11,519 bases of DNA from Donghicola sp036139795 (GTDB lineage: Bacteria > Pseudomonadota > Alphaproteobacteria > Rhodobacterales > Rhodobacteraceae), in the NCBI GenBank assembly GCA_036139795.1, contig JAYZYX010000212.1:1-11519 (forward strand), written 5' to 3'. The notes beneath the pieces are model-generated. The model had not been told where the DNA came from. It saw nothing but the letters and a program-made list of their open reading frames with translations, and did no database searches. Every line of letters starts with the position of its first letter. The stretch's first letter is position 1. Positions 1 through 6,122 of the stretch are shown one piece after another. A program made the translations under genes and the position numbers.

Positions 1-143
1 TTCAGATAATCGGCTGCGGTTTCGCCCATGGTCACGGCCATCAGCTTGATCAACCAGAAGGCCGCTGTGACCTCGGGCAGCTTGTTCAACGGGTTGGTCT
101 GACGACCGAAGTTCATGTCAATCCGTGCATCAATCGTGTTCAT
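1..143 (-). CDS. COG4705-type membrane-anchored protein, N-terminal part only
   Basis: This is the first 47 codons of a leftward gene that runs off the left edge of the window. The translation begins MNTIDARIDMNFGRQTN and continues with an LPEVTAAFWLIKLMAV stretch followed by GETAADYL. From memory of the family, that pattern opens the uncharacterised multi-span membrane proteins of COG4705, where a hydrophobic helix carries the GET-AAD motif. The function is unknown. The start ATG (143-141) overlaps the stop of the 222-residue gene upstream in an ATGA arrangement, and an AGGTGA ribosome-binding site sits just before it, so the two genes are translationally coupled. The position beside a PepSY protein and a two-component system suggests a sensing or response role, by inference only. 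The family call rests on about 45 residues. Confidence 0.72.
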   Translation of the reverse strand, partial: MNTIDARIDMNFGRQTNPLNKLPEVTAAFWLIKLMAVTMGETAADYL

Positions 144-808
144 TTGGTCACCTGTGCGGGTACGGGGGTCAAAAGGGCCAGCGCCTGAGCCGAGAAATCG
201 TCAGCGCGGCGGTCGTCATCGGCATTGCAGCGCTCGGTAGCCTTGGCTTGCAGATCAGCGATCTTTTGCTGCGCATTGGCAGGCGCGCGGTTGGCCGCAA
301 GGCCGTCGCGTAGATCGCTTAGCATCAACTCGCAGGGCAGCGGGTGCCCGGCCGCATCCGTGATCGCGATGCCATTCAAGGTCTGGACAACGGCGCTGAC
401 CGTGATGTCAGCTGTAGGATTACTCAGGGTAGCTGCCAGCGCGTTCAGTGCAGCCTCGACCTTTGCGGGATCAGGGGTATGGGCGCGCAGAGCGGAAAAG
501 GCCGCATCAGCACTTGCATCCACCATGCCCCATGCCGCCGGAGCCTTTGCCTGCAGCGCGGCCGCAGCGGTGTCCCAACTGGTTTCCAGATCGGTGATCC
601 GCTTTTCTGCGGCAACAAGATCGCCCGTTCGGGCAATTGTCTGGGTATCGGTGACAATGGCTTGGAACGCCGAGACATCCCCCAAGCTGGGGGACAGGGC
701 GCTTGCCTGCTGATCGGGGGCCTGCGCGCCGATAATATAATGTTCCACGCCGGAAAAGACGGCCACCGGCACGGCAATCAGCGCAGCGGCAAGAAGAATT
801 TGTTTCAT
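140..808 (-). CDS. Uncharacterised 222-residue membrane-anchored or secreted helical protein
   Basis: I cannot name a function. A hydrophobic N-terminus (residues about 3-19, after a lysine) could be an uncleaved anchor or a signal peptide, placing the rest in the periplasm. Residues about 45-130 look like a helical bundle rich in Ala, Asp and Glu, including DLVAAEKRITDLETSW and a conserved-looking AAWGMVD segment. The C-terminal part has two cysteines (159 and 194) that could pair, and an acidic NADDDRRADD stretch. The frame stays open upstream to 1000, but the start at 808 is preferred: it gives the hydrophobic N-terminus, and a GAGG site lies 8 bases before it. The gene overlaps the COG4705-type gene by ATGA and diverges from the PepSY gene. 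I recall similar proteins beside COG4705 and PepSY two-component loci in other alphaproteobacteria, but could not verify this. Confidence 0.8.
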   Translation of the reverse strand: MKQILLAAALIAVPVAVFSGVEHYIIGAQAPDQQASALSPSLGDVSAFQAIVTDTQTIARTGDLVAAEKRITDLETSWDTAAAALQAKAPAAWGMVDASADAAFSALRAHTPDPAKVEAALNALAATLSNPTADITVSAVVQTLNGIAITDAAGHPLPCELMLSDLRDGLAANRAPANAQQKIADLQAKATERCNADDDRRADDFSAQALALLTPVPAQVTK

Positions 809-822
809 GAGGAAAGCCTCAT
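807..822 (-). promoter_or_regulatory. Hairpin pairing the Shine-Dalgarno with the start-codon region
   Basis: Read on the minus strand, ATGAGG and CCTCAT form a perfect 6-bp stem around the 4-base loop CTTT. The GAGG in the 5' arm (820-817) is the apparent Shine-Dalgarno of the 222-residue gene, 8 bases before its ATG. The 3' arm CCTCAT contains the first two bases of that start codon. If formed in mRNA, the hairpin would mask both ribosome-binding elements. The base pairing is seen directly; a regulatory effect is inferred, and short palindromes of this size can occur by chance. Confidence 0.4.
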
Positions 823-889
823 TGGAGGTTGCGGTAGTGCGCTTTTGATCCCCTCTCCTCACCGCCATCTGATGCAAAGGTTGTGAAAG

Positions 890-916
890 CGTAATGTGAC
901 CTCGATCCGCATTACG
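890..916. promoter_or_regulatory. Inverted repeat in the divergent spacer, candidate operator
   Basis: CGTAATG (890-896) and CATTACG (910-916) form a perfect 7-bp inverted repeat with a 13-bp spacer. It lies in the 207-bp region (809-1015) between the divergent 222-residue gene and the PepSY gene. This is where a regulator controlling both arms, for example the OmpR-type protein at 1474, would be expected to bind. OmpR-family proteins more often use direct repeats, so assignment to that regulator is uncertain. I found no convincing -35/-10 pair in this spacer on either strand. Confidence 0.33.
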
Positions 917-1015
917 GATATTCAATCTATGGGTCAGGCAACGCCACACACCGCGGCCCACCTGTTCACCACAAGGCCACGGCACGATGTCGGGCCCCAA
1001 ACAGGAGAAGACCTA

Positions 1016-1399
1016 ATGAAACGCATCACCTCCGCCGCGCTGATCCCTCTGGTTCTGGCTGCAAGCATCGGCAGCACTGCGATGGCCGGCACCGAAAAAG
1101 CCGAAATGTCTGACGCACAGGAAGCCACGCTTGCACTATCCAGCGGCATGACTTTGACCGAGGCCGTCAATCTCGCCCAAACCACAAGTGGCGGCACGGC
1201 CCTTGCGGCTGAATGGGACGCCGAGGATCAGGCAAGCGGTGGCTATATGGTCGAAATCGCGGATGCGTCGAACGCTATGCAGATGTGGTTTGTAAACCCC
1301 ACTGATGGCTCGGCCCAACAGGTGATCAAGGCGCGGGACGGGCATGATGAGGATGGCCACGATGGGGACCGGCATGATGATGATCATGACGAAGACTGA
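1016..1399 (+). CDS. Secreted PepSY-domain protein with a His/Asp-rich C-terminal tail
   Basis: The product is a 127-residue periplasmic protein. A signal peptide covers residues 1-24 (MKR, hydrophobic core, cleavage after TAMA). Residues about 31-106 fit one PepSY domain: a helical MTLTEAVNLAQ segment, then a strand pattern with GGYMVEI, MQMWFVNP and AQQVIKA. PepSY proteins are thought to inhibit peptidases or to modulate sensor kinases in the envelope. Residues 108-127 are almost entirely charged (10 Asp, 4 His, 2 Glu), resembling a metal-binding tail. The start at 1016 is supported by the signal peptide and by AGGAG at 1003-1007; the frame is open further upstream without a coding look. 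The response regulator and kinase genes follow in the same direction after a 74-base gap with a strong hairpin. PepSY genes next to OmpR/kinase pairs are common, so it may feed back on the kinase, though that is inference. Confidence 0.87.
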   Translation: MKRITSAALIPLVLAASIGSTAMAGTEKAEMSDAQEATLALSSGMTLTEAVNLAQTTSGGTALAAEWDAEDQASGGYMVEIADASNAMQMWFVNPTDGSAQQVIKARDGHDEDGHDGDRHDDDHDED

Positions 1400-1430
1400 C
1401 ATCAAGCCTTTGATCGGTTAGACCGCTTTC

Positions 1431-1455
1431 GGGCGGCAGGTCTGCCCTGCCGCCC
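1431..1455 (+). promoter_or_regulatory. Strong intercistronic stem-loop between the PepSY and regulator genes
   Basis: GGGCGGCAGG (1431-1440) pairs perfectly with CCTGCCGCCC (1446-1455) around a 5-base loop. No T-run follows (the next bases are TGACTTCG), so it is not a classical intrinsic terminator. It sits 31 bases after the PepSY stop and ends 18 bases before the regulator ATG, just ahead of the GGAGAG ribosome-binding site at 1465-1470. It could protect the 3' end of a PepSY transcript or attenuate read-through, so that PepSY is made in excess over the two-component proteins. A smaller ATCAA/TTGAT hairpin lies just upstream at 1401-1414. Confidence 0.55.
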
Positions 1456-1473
1456 TGACTTCGTGGAGAGAAC

Positions 1474-2145
1474 ATGCATATCCTTGTGATCGAAGATGAT
1501 CCTACGACTGGCGATTACATCGCATCCGGTCTTCGAACCGAAGGCCATGTGGTCGACCTGATCAGCAATGGCCGCGATGGCCTGATACAAGCGATGAGCG
1601 GCACCTATGATGTCATGGTGCTGGACCGGATGGTGCCCGATGTGGATGGCATGTCGATCTTGCGGACCCTGCGTGCTTCGAAAAATCCGGTGCCGGTGCT
1701 ACTCTTGACCGCCCTTGGCGGGGTCGAGGACCGGATCGACGGCCTGAATGCGGGCGCGGATGACTACCTGACCAAGCCCTTCGCCTTCGGTGAGCTGTCC
1801 GCGCGTCTGACCGCCCTGTCACGCAGGCCGCCACCCGCGGATGAACCCACAGTGCTGCGCGCCAAGGATCTGGAGATGAACCTGCTGACCCGCCGGGTGA
1901 CGCGGGCGGGCCAGCTGATTGACCTGCAACCCCGCGAATTTGCTCTGCTGGAACACCTGTTGCGGCGCAAGGGGCGGGTGCAGACCCGCACCATGCTGCT
2001 GGAAGGGGTCTGGGACATCCATTTCGACCCGCAGACCAATGTGGTCGAATCCCACATGAGCCGCCTGCGCACCAAGGTGGACAAGCCCTTTGATGTCACC
2101 CTGATCGAGACCGTCCGCGGATCAGGCTACCGGATCGTAGAATGA
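1474..2145 (+). CDS. OmpR/PhoB-family response regulator
   Basis: This 223-residue cytoplasmic transcription factor has the normal family length. The receiver domain (residues 1-120) keeps the acidic pair D8/D9 after HILVIE, the phospho-acceptor D51 in VMVLDRMVPD, T79 in VLLLTA and K101 in YLTKPF. The C-terminal winged-helix DNA-binding domain (about 126-223) shows LQPREFALLEHLLRRKGR, the recognition region with TNVVESHMSRLRTKVD, and the final ETVRGSGYRIVE hairpin. It should be phosphorylated by the kinase encoded next, with which it overlaps by ATGA (2142-2145). The start is set by GGAGAG at 1465-1470. Likely targets are its own PepSY operon and the divergent genes at 1-808, by analogy with similar loci. 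The regulator family is certain; the signal and regulon are unknown. Confidence 0.95.
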   Translation: MHILVIEDDPTTGDYIASGLRTEGHVVDLISNGRDGLIQAMSGTYDVMVLDRMVPDVDGMSILRTLRASKNPVPVLLLTALGGVEDRIDGLNAGADDYLTKPFAFGELSARLTALSRRPPPADEPTVLRAKDLEMNLLTRRVTRAGQLIDLQPREFALLEHLLRRKGRVQTRTMLLEGVWDIHFDPQTNVVESHMSRLRTKVDKPFDVTLIETVRGSGYRIVE

Positions 2146-3443
2146 AACGCCTGCGTTCGACCCCGCTGCAATTGTCGGTAATCCTGATCGCCGTCTTTAC
2201 CCTGTTCATGACAGCGGGTCTGGGGATCGCCTATGTTTTAATACGCGATGCGTTGGGGGCCGATGTCGCGCTGCGGGCCGAACAGGTGATGCAGGATTTG
2301 CGGGCCATTCCCGAACCTGCAGAGCGTCTGGAACGTGCAACCGAGATCGTCGTCGCCTCGGACCCGCGCAGCCTAATGCTGCGACTGGAGTTGAACGGAG
2401 AGACCGTTGCCAGTGTGCGTACCTTGCCCGAAGGCCTGATCGACGCCGAAGACACCGGTCTGCCTGAACCGGTAGCCGACAGCTATCTGGTGCGCCATAC
2501 CGATCTTGCGCCGGGGCAGTTGATGGTCGCGGTGGGGCGGGACAGCATCGCGGAACTGAACGAAACTTTCGTGGCCATTCTGGGCTTTGCCTTACTGCCT
2601 GCGTTGCTTCTGACCTCGGCCATCGGGATCGTCGTCGTGCGGCGGACCAGCACGCGGGTCGAGGCGATCCGGCGTACCCTGCACGCGCTGGCAGGCGGGG
2701 AACTTGAGGCCCGCGTTGGTGCGCCCCATCCTGACACCGACCTTGGCGACATCTCCCGCGACCTTGACCGCATGGCCGAGGCCCAAGAGGCGGCCACAGG
2801 CGCATTGCGGCAAATCGGAGCCGATATTGCGCATGATCTAAAAACCCCCATCCAGCGCGTTGCCGTCCGGTTGGAGCGACTGGGAGAGACAGAACTGACC
2901 GAAGATGCGCGCGGCCTTCTGGACCAGACCCGAGATGAGACTTCGCAGATCATCGCCACCTTTGAATCCCTGCTTCAGATCGCCCAGTTAGAGGGCGGAC
3001 AAGGCCGCGACAGCTTCTCGGCCATTGATCTGGCCGCCTTGGTGCGGGACATGGCCGAGATTTATGAGGCCGCCGCAGAGGATGCAGGCGTCCGGCTGAC
3101 CTGCACGATCACTGATCCGCTGCCTGTGATCGGGGATCGTCACCTGCTTTCGCGCCTGATTGCCAACCTTGTGGAAAATGCTCTGCGCCATGCGCCCGGA
3201 ACCGATATCCATCTGTCGCTGGCTGCGCGGACCCTCTCGGTGCGCGATGGCGGCGCGGGCATCCTGCCCGAGCAGCGCGAGAAGGTGCTGCGCCGCCTCG
3301 TCCGGCTAGAGGCCAGCCGCTCAACCCCCGGCTCGGGCTTGGGGCTGGCAATGGTCAAGGCCATCGCGGATGTGCATGGGGCAAAACTAGGCCTGGATGA
3401 TGCAGCGCCGGGTCTTGTGGTGACGGTGGCGTTTCCCGCCTAA
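2142..3443 (+). CDS. Sensor histidine kinase, HAMP/HisKA/HATPase type
   Basis: The product is a 433-residue inner-membrane kinase. Helix 1 spans about 12-34 and helix 2 about 144-166. They bracket a periplasmic sensor region of about 110 residues without a recognisable fold. A HAMP linker follows (about 167-220). The phospho-acceptor is H231 in IGADIAHDLKTPIQR, which has HDLKTP in place of the commoner HELRTP. The ATPase domain carries the N box (NLVENALRH, N342/N346), the G1 box DGGAGI (369-374) and the G2 box GSGLGL (397-402). The usual F-box phenylalanines are replaced around VLRRLVRLEASRS, though the flanking RLE-SRSTPGSGLGL pattern is typical of kinases paired with OmpR regulators. Its start codon overlaps the regulator's stop, so the two are co-translated. 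It should phosphorylate the regulator at D51; the PepSY protein is a candidate periplasmic partner. Confidence 0.94.
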   Translation: MKRLRSTPLQLSVILIAVFTLFMTAGLGIAYVLIRDALGADVALRAEQVMQDLRAIPEPAERLERATEIVVASDPRSLMLRLELNGETVASVRTLPEGLIDAEDTGLPEPVADSYLVRHTDLAPGQLMVAVGRDSIAELNETFVAILGFALLPALLLTSAIGIVVVRRTSTRVEAIRRTLHALAGGELEARVGAPHPDTDLGDISRDLDRMAEAQEAATGALRQIGADIAHDLKTPIQRVAVRLERLGETELTEDARGLLDQTRDETSQIIATFESLLQIAQLEGGQGRDSFSAIDLAALVRDMAEIYEAAAEDAGVRLTCTITDPLPVIGDRHLLSRLIANLVENALRHAPGTDIHLSLAARTLSVRDGGAGILPEQREKVLRRLVRLEASRSTPGSGLGLAMVKAIADVHGAKLGLDDAAPGLVVTVAFPA

Positions 3444-3536
3444 CAGACAATCTGCGCGCCTGCCCTGCTCTACAAATCCGACCGGAGCATCACGCTTCAC
3501 ACCACCCAGCGCCATATGTTCTGGCAAAAACAAAAC

Positions 3537-3562
3537 GGCCCGACGGGATGATCCGTCGGGCC
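3537..3562. terminator. Bidirectional intrinsic terminator between convergent genes
   Basis: GGCCCGACGG (3537-3546) pairs perfectly with CCGTCGGGCC (3553-3562) around a 6-base loop. On the plus strand it is followed by TTTGCTTTTT (3563-3572). On the minus strand the equivalent tract is TTTTGTTTTT (from 3535 down to 3526). It can therefore stop both the histidine kinase transcript arriving from the left and the ABC/TSP3 transcript arriving from the right. The spacer on either side (3444-3525 and 3573-3596) shows nothing else. Confidence 0.93.
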
Positions 3563-3596
3563 TTTGCTTTTTGGAAAAGTGCAAATTGAACTGCGG

Positions 3597-4211
3597 TCAG
3601 TCGGCAACCTCTGCGCCGCCCGGATCTTTTTCCACCGTGGCGCTAACCGGTGCCATACCTGCCACTTGCAACTCAGCCGTCACATGCTTTCCCGCAACCG
3701 ACGTCACATAGATCGAGTTCGGGTTGGCCCGCAAATGCCCCGCCTGCGTGCCGTCATCCACGTGAATTCTCGCTTCTGCACCTGCGGGGATCGAGAGGGC
3801 AGGATGGACCACATAGGCCTCGGTCGCGCCGCTATCGGCATCGGTAAAGGTGTAGAACAGCGTGAAACCGGTCAGTTCTGTGCTGCCGTCGTTGATCACC
3901 TGAACCTCAAGATGATCAGGGGCATCTTTATGCGCGACCGGATCAACGTTGTTTTCCACCAGCAACTCACCAATCCGGAAAGTGGCTGCCGCGCCACCGG
4001 CGACGATCGGACTAGCGGCCAGAACAGGATCATTGTCGGCAAGATCATCCATCCCGTCGCCATCCGTGTCGGCGTTCATCGGGTCGGTGTGCAGCAACGG
4101 CTCGGCAAGGTCGGGAATGCCGTCGTTATCCGTATCCGCATTCGCGGCCAGCGCCGGTGTCAGTGCGCCAATCAGCAGCAGCGCCGCTAGTGAGGGGGTG
4201 AGCGTCTTCAT
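3597..4211 (-). CDS. Secreted protein with thrombospondin type 3 calcium-binding motifs
   Basis: The product is a 204-residue exported protein. A Sec signal peptide covers residues 1-22 (MKT, hydrophobic core, cleavage near ALA-A). Two calcium-binding thrombospondin type 3 motifs follow: DTDNDGIPD (26-34) and DTDGDGMDD (48-56), joined by a TDPMNA linker. Residues about 75-195 look like an all-beta sandwich of unrecognised family (alternating strands such as HLEVQVIND, GFTLFYTFTD and EARIHVDDG). There is no lipobox and no obvious sorting signal. It is the last gene of the ABC operon, starting 2 bases after the second permease's stop, with AAGGAGA before its ATG. This fixed position suggests a periplasmic partner or substrate-handling subunit of the transporter, much as NosD is to NosFY, but that is inference. 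The function is unknown. Confidence 0.85.
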   Translation of the reverse strand: MKTLTPSLAALLLIGALTPALAANADTDNDGIPDLAEPLLHTDPMNADTDGDGMDDLADNDPVLAASPIVAGGAAATFRIGELLVENNVDPVAHKDAPDHLEVQVINDGSTELTGFTLFYTFTDADSGATEAYVVHPALSIPAGAEARIHVDDGTQAGHLRANPNSIYVTSVAGKHVTAELQVAGMAPVSATVEKDPGGAEVAD

Positions 4212-4213
4212 GG

Positions 4214-5209
4214 TTAGGTCTCCTTGGTCAGACGGTCGGGATTGATCGGGCGCAGCAGGACAACGCCGCCAATGCCCAGAGTGAAGAAAAGAAGAAACAG
4301 CAGGTCGCCACGCTTTTCGGTCAGGATCGGCCCCAGCGGCTTGCCCGTGTAGCTGTCCTTGATGCCAAGCACCGCAAAGGTCAGACGCTCGTAGTGCTTG
4401 GTGACCGAGGCCTGCTCGATCCCGCCACGGATGGTCTCATAGAGGGCAAAACCGGCTTTGATGCGGTCCTGTTCGGCTTTGGGCACAGACAGTTGCGCAT
4501 AGATGCCCCCCGCAACCTGATTGTCCGGATCCATCGTGTCGCCGATCTGGGGCGCAACCAGCACCACCATAAGCCACAGGGCAAAGGCCGTAATCAGACC
4601 CGCCGCCGGAGACCGCGCCCAAAGCGACAGCCCGAAGCCCAGCGCATAGATGCCGGCCAGATAAAGAACACCTGCCCCCCACGCGATGACCAGACGCAGG
4701 GCATCGCCCGCGGACAACGCGACGCCGGACACCCAAGGCAACAGCATGCCCGTTACTGTGAAAACCACGGCCAGCAATACGGCGGCAAGGCCAACGCCGC
4801 CTGCCAGTTTCGCGGCCAGATACTGCCAATGGTGCAGCGGGCGGGTCAGGATCAGCGCCAGCGCCTGATTGCCCCGTTCTGCGGCCGCCGCCCGATAGCC
4901 TGCCACCAGCGCAATCACGGCACCCATGATCTCGATCTGCTCGATCGTGCCGCGCAATAGCTTGAGTGGATAGAGTTCTGGCGCAGCGATAACAGACGCA
5001 TCCTTACCCAGCTTGAGCAGCAATGCCTTTGCTTGGGCATAGGTCGCCGCGTCCCCATTCAAAGCGATGGCCCCTGTCACGAACGAGACCAGCGCCGCCA
5101 GCGTCAGCGCAGCGATGGCCACCAGAACGAACCGGTCCCGCAGGGCCTCACGCGCGTCACGCAGACCAATGGTGGCCATCTGCGCCATAGGAGAAAGGGT
5201 GTCAGGCAT
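4214..5209 (-). CDS. ABC-2/NosY-type permease (second of the operon)
   Basis: The product is a 331-residue inner-membrane protein with about six hydrophobic helices (roughly 28-50, 92-108, 135-160, 172-196, 202-220 and 303-319). Between helices 1-2 and 5-6 are long loops (about 51-90 and 221-302) that should face the periplasm or lie at the membrane surface. The cytoplasmic segment AAAERGNQALALILTRPLHHWQ matches the ABC-2 and NosY permeases, in which an E-R-G-L-L-S-P-like element contacts the ATPase. The frame is open to 5272, but ATG 5209 is chosen because CGGAGG lies 6 bases upstream and gives a modest 8-base overlap with the first permease. It should pair with that permease as a heterodimer driven by the ATPase at 6119-6865. 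The substrate and direction cannot be read from the sequence. Confidence 0.88.
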   Translation of the reverse strand: MPDTLSPMAQMATIGLRDAREALRDRFVLVAIAALTLAALVSFVTGAIALNGDAATYAQAKALLLKLGKDASVIAAPELYPLKLLRGTIEQIEIMGAVIALVAGYRAAAAERGNQALALILTRPLHHWQYLAAKLAGGVGLAAVLLAVVFTVTGMLLPWVSGVALSAGDALRLVIAWGAGVLYLAGIYALGFGLSLWARSPAAGLITAFALWLMVVLVAPQIGDTMDPDNQVAGGIYAQLSVPKAEQDRIKAGFALYETIRGGIEQASVTKHYERLTFAVLGIKDSYTGKPLGPILTEKRGDLLFLLFFTLGIGGVVLLRPINPDRLTKET

Positions 5210-6122
5210 CGCAGCCTCCGTTGGGATCAAGTGTCTTGTTTGCGTGAAAGGCAAAAGCCGCGCTGCCCACAAAGGCCAGCCACAGCCCTAGCAGCGGCAA
5301 GGGCGCGCGGGGGGCCAGACCCTCGGGCAGATAGCCCATCGTGCGGGCCTCAAGCCAACCGAAGGCCTCAGAGAGCGAGACGGGACCAAGCAGCCGCGAC
5401 AGCCAGTGGAAAACCGGTGTATCGGGTACAAGGGCCAGCGCTGAAACCGGATTGATCGCCGCAGTCGGGTTCACGTTGCCGGTCAGAGCAGGCAGCACAA
5501 AAGTAATTGCCAGCCAAACCACAGTAGCGGCCAGCAGCCCCGCCGCAGTGCCCTGCAACCGTGCTGCAAACCCCAGCGCCAGCAAGCCAAAGGCGCTCAT
5601 ATAGGTCCAGCCAAGCAACAGCGCCCACGCCAACGCACCCCAGTCCGCCACCTGCATCTGCAAGGGCAGGCTAAGCAGTGCAAGTATCGCCACGGCTCCT
5701 GCCACGGTTATCAGGAATGCCGTCGCGATCAGCAGCGCCAACATGCGTGCCACCGCAACCCGTCCATGCGGGACAGGACGCGAACCGATCAATGGCAGCA
5801 CCCCTGCGCGGCGCTCGGCCTCGACCAGCTCTTGACCGATCACAATCGCAGCAAACGCCCCAAGAAACGAGATATAGACCGGCAGGTTCCGCAAGCTGGC
5901 AAGAGGCGGAGTCTGGTGCATGGGGTTCGGCGGGACGACAGCGCCCTGCGCCGTCAGCCAGTCCACCGCTTGTCCGTAGATCGCGTTCACCGTGTTGGTC
6001 GCGGACCATCCCAAAAAGGCCGAGACCGCCACCATCGCGGCAAAGATCACCACAAGCAGCAGCACGCCGCGATCCCGCACAATCCCCGACAACGCCTGCC
6101 GGACGATCAGCATTACGGTCAT
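5202..6122 (-). CDS. ABC-2/NosY-type permease (first of the operon)
   Basis: This 306-residue inner-membrane protein has about six helices (roughly 18-40, 80-99, 126-152, 160-186, 192-212 and 274-293). A large loop after helix 1 (41-79) contains a proline-rich VVPPNPMHQTPP stretch. The cytoplasmic element ELVEAERRAGVLPLIGSRPVPHGR (98-121) is the conserved permease/ATPase contact region of NosY-like ABC-2 proteins, and is closely parallel to the one in the second permease. The start ATG overlaps the ATPase stop by ATGA (6119-6122), showing translational coupling. The two permeases differ in length and loop sequence, so they probably form an obligate heterodimer rather than being a recent tandem duplication. 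The substrate is unknown. Confidence 0.88.
   Translation of the reverse strand: MTVMLIVRQALSGIVRDRGVLLLVVIFAAMVAVSAFLGWSATNTVNAIYGQAVDWLTAQGAVVPPNPMHQTPPLASLRNLPVYISFLGAFAAIVIGQELVEAERRAGVLPLIGSRPVPHGRVAVARMLALLIATAFLITVAGAVAILALLSLPLQMQVADWGALAWALLLGWTYMSAFGLLALGFAARLQGTAAGLLAATVVWLAITFVLPALTGNVNPTAAINPVSALALVPDTPVFHWLSRLLGPVSLSEAFGWLEARTMGYLPEGLAPRAPLPLLGLWLAFVGSAAFAFHANKTLDPNGGCDA

Noticed and set aside
809..1000. N-terminal extension of the 222-residue protein up to 1000
   Set aside because: The extension has no coding character, and would bury a good hydrophobic N-terminus and ribosome-binding site while filling the whole divergent promoter region.
3564..4190. 208-codon open frame on the plus strand opposite the TSP3 gene
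   Set aside because: It starts inside the terminator tract, is rich in Arg, His and Cys without a pattern, and opposes a gene with a clear signal peptide and calcium motifs.
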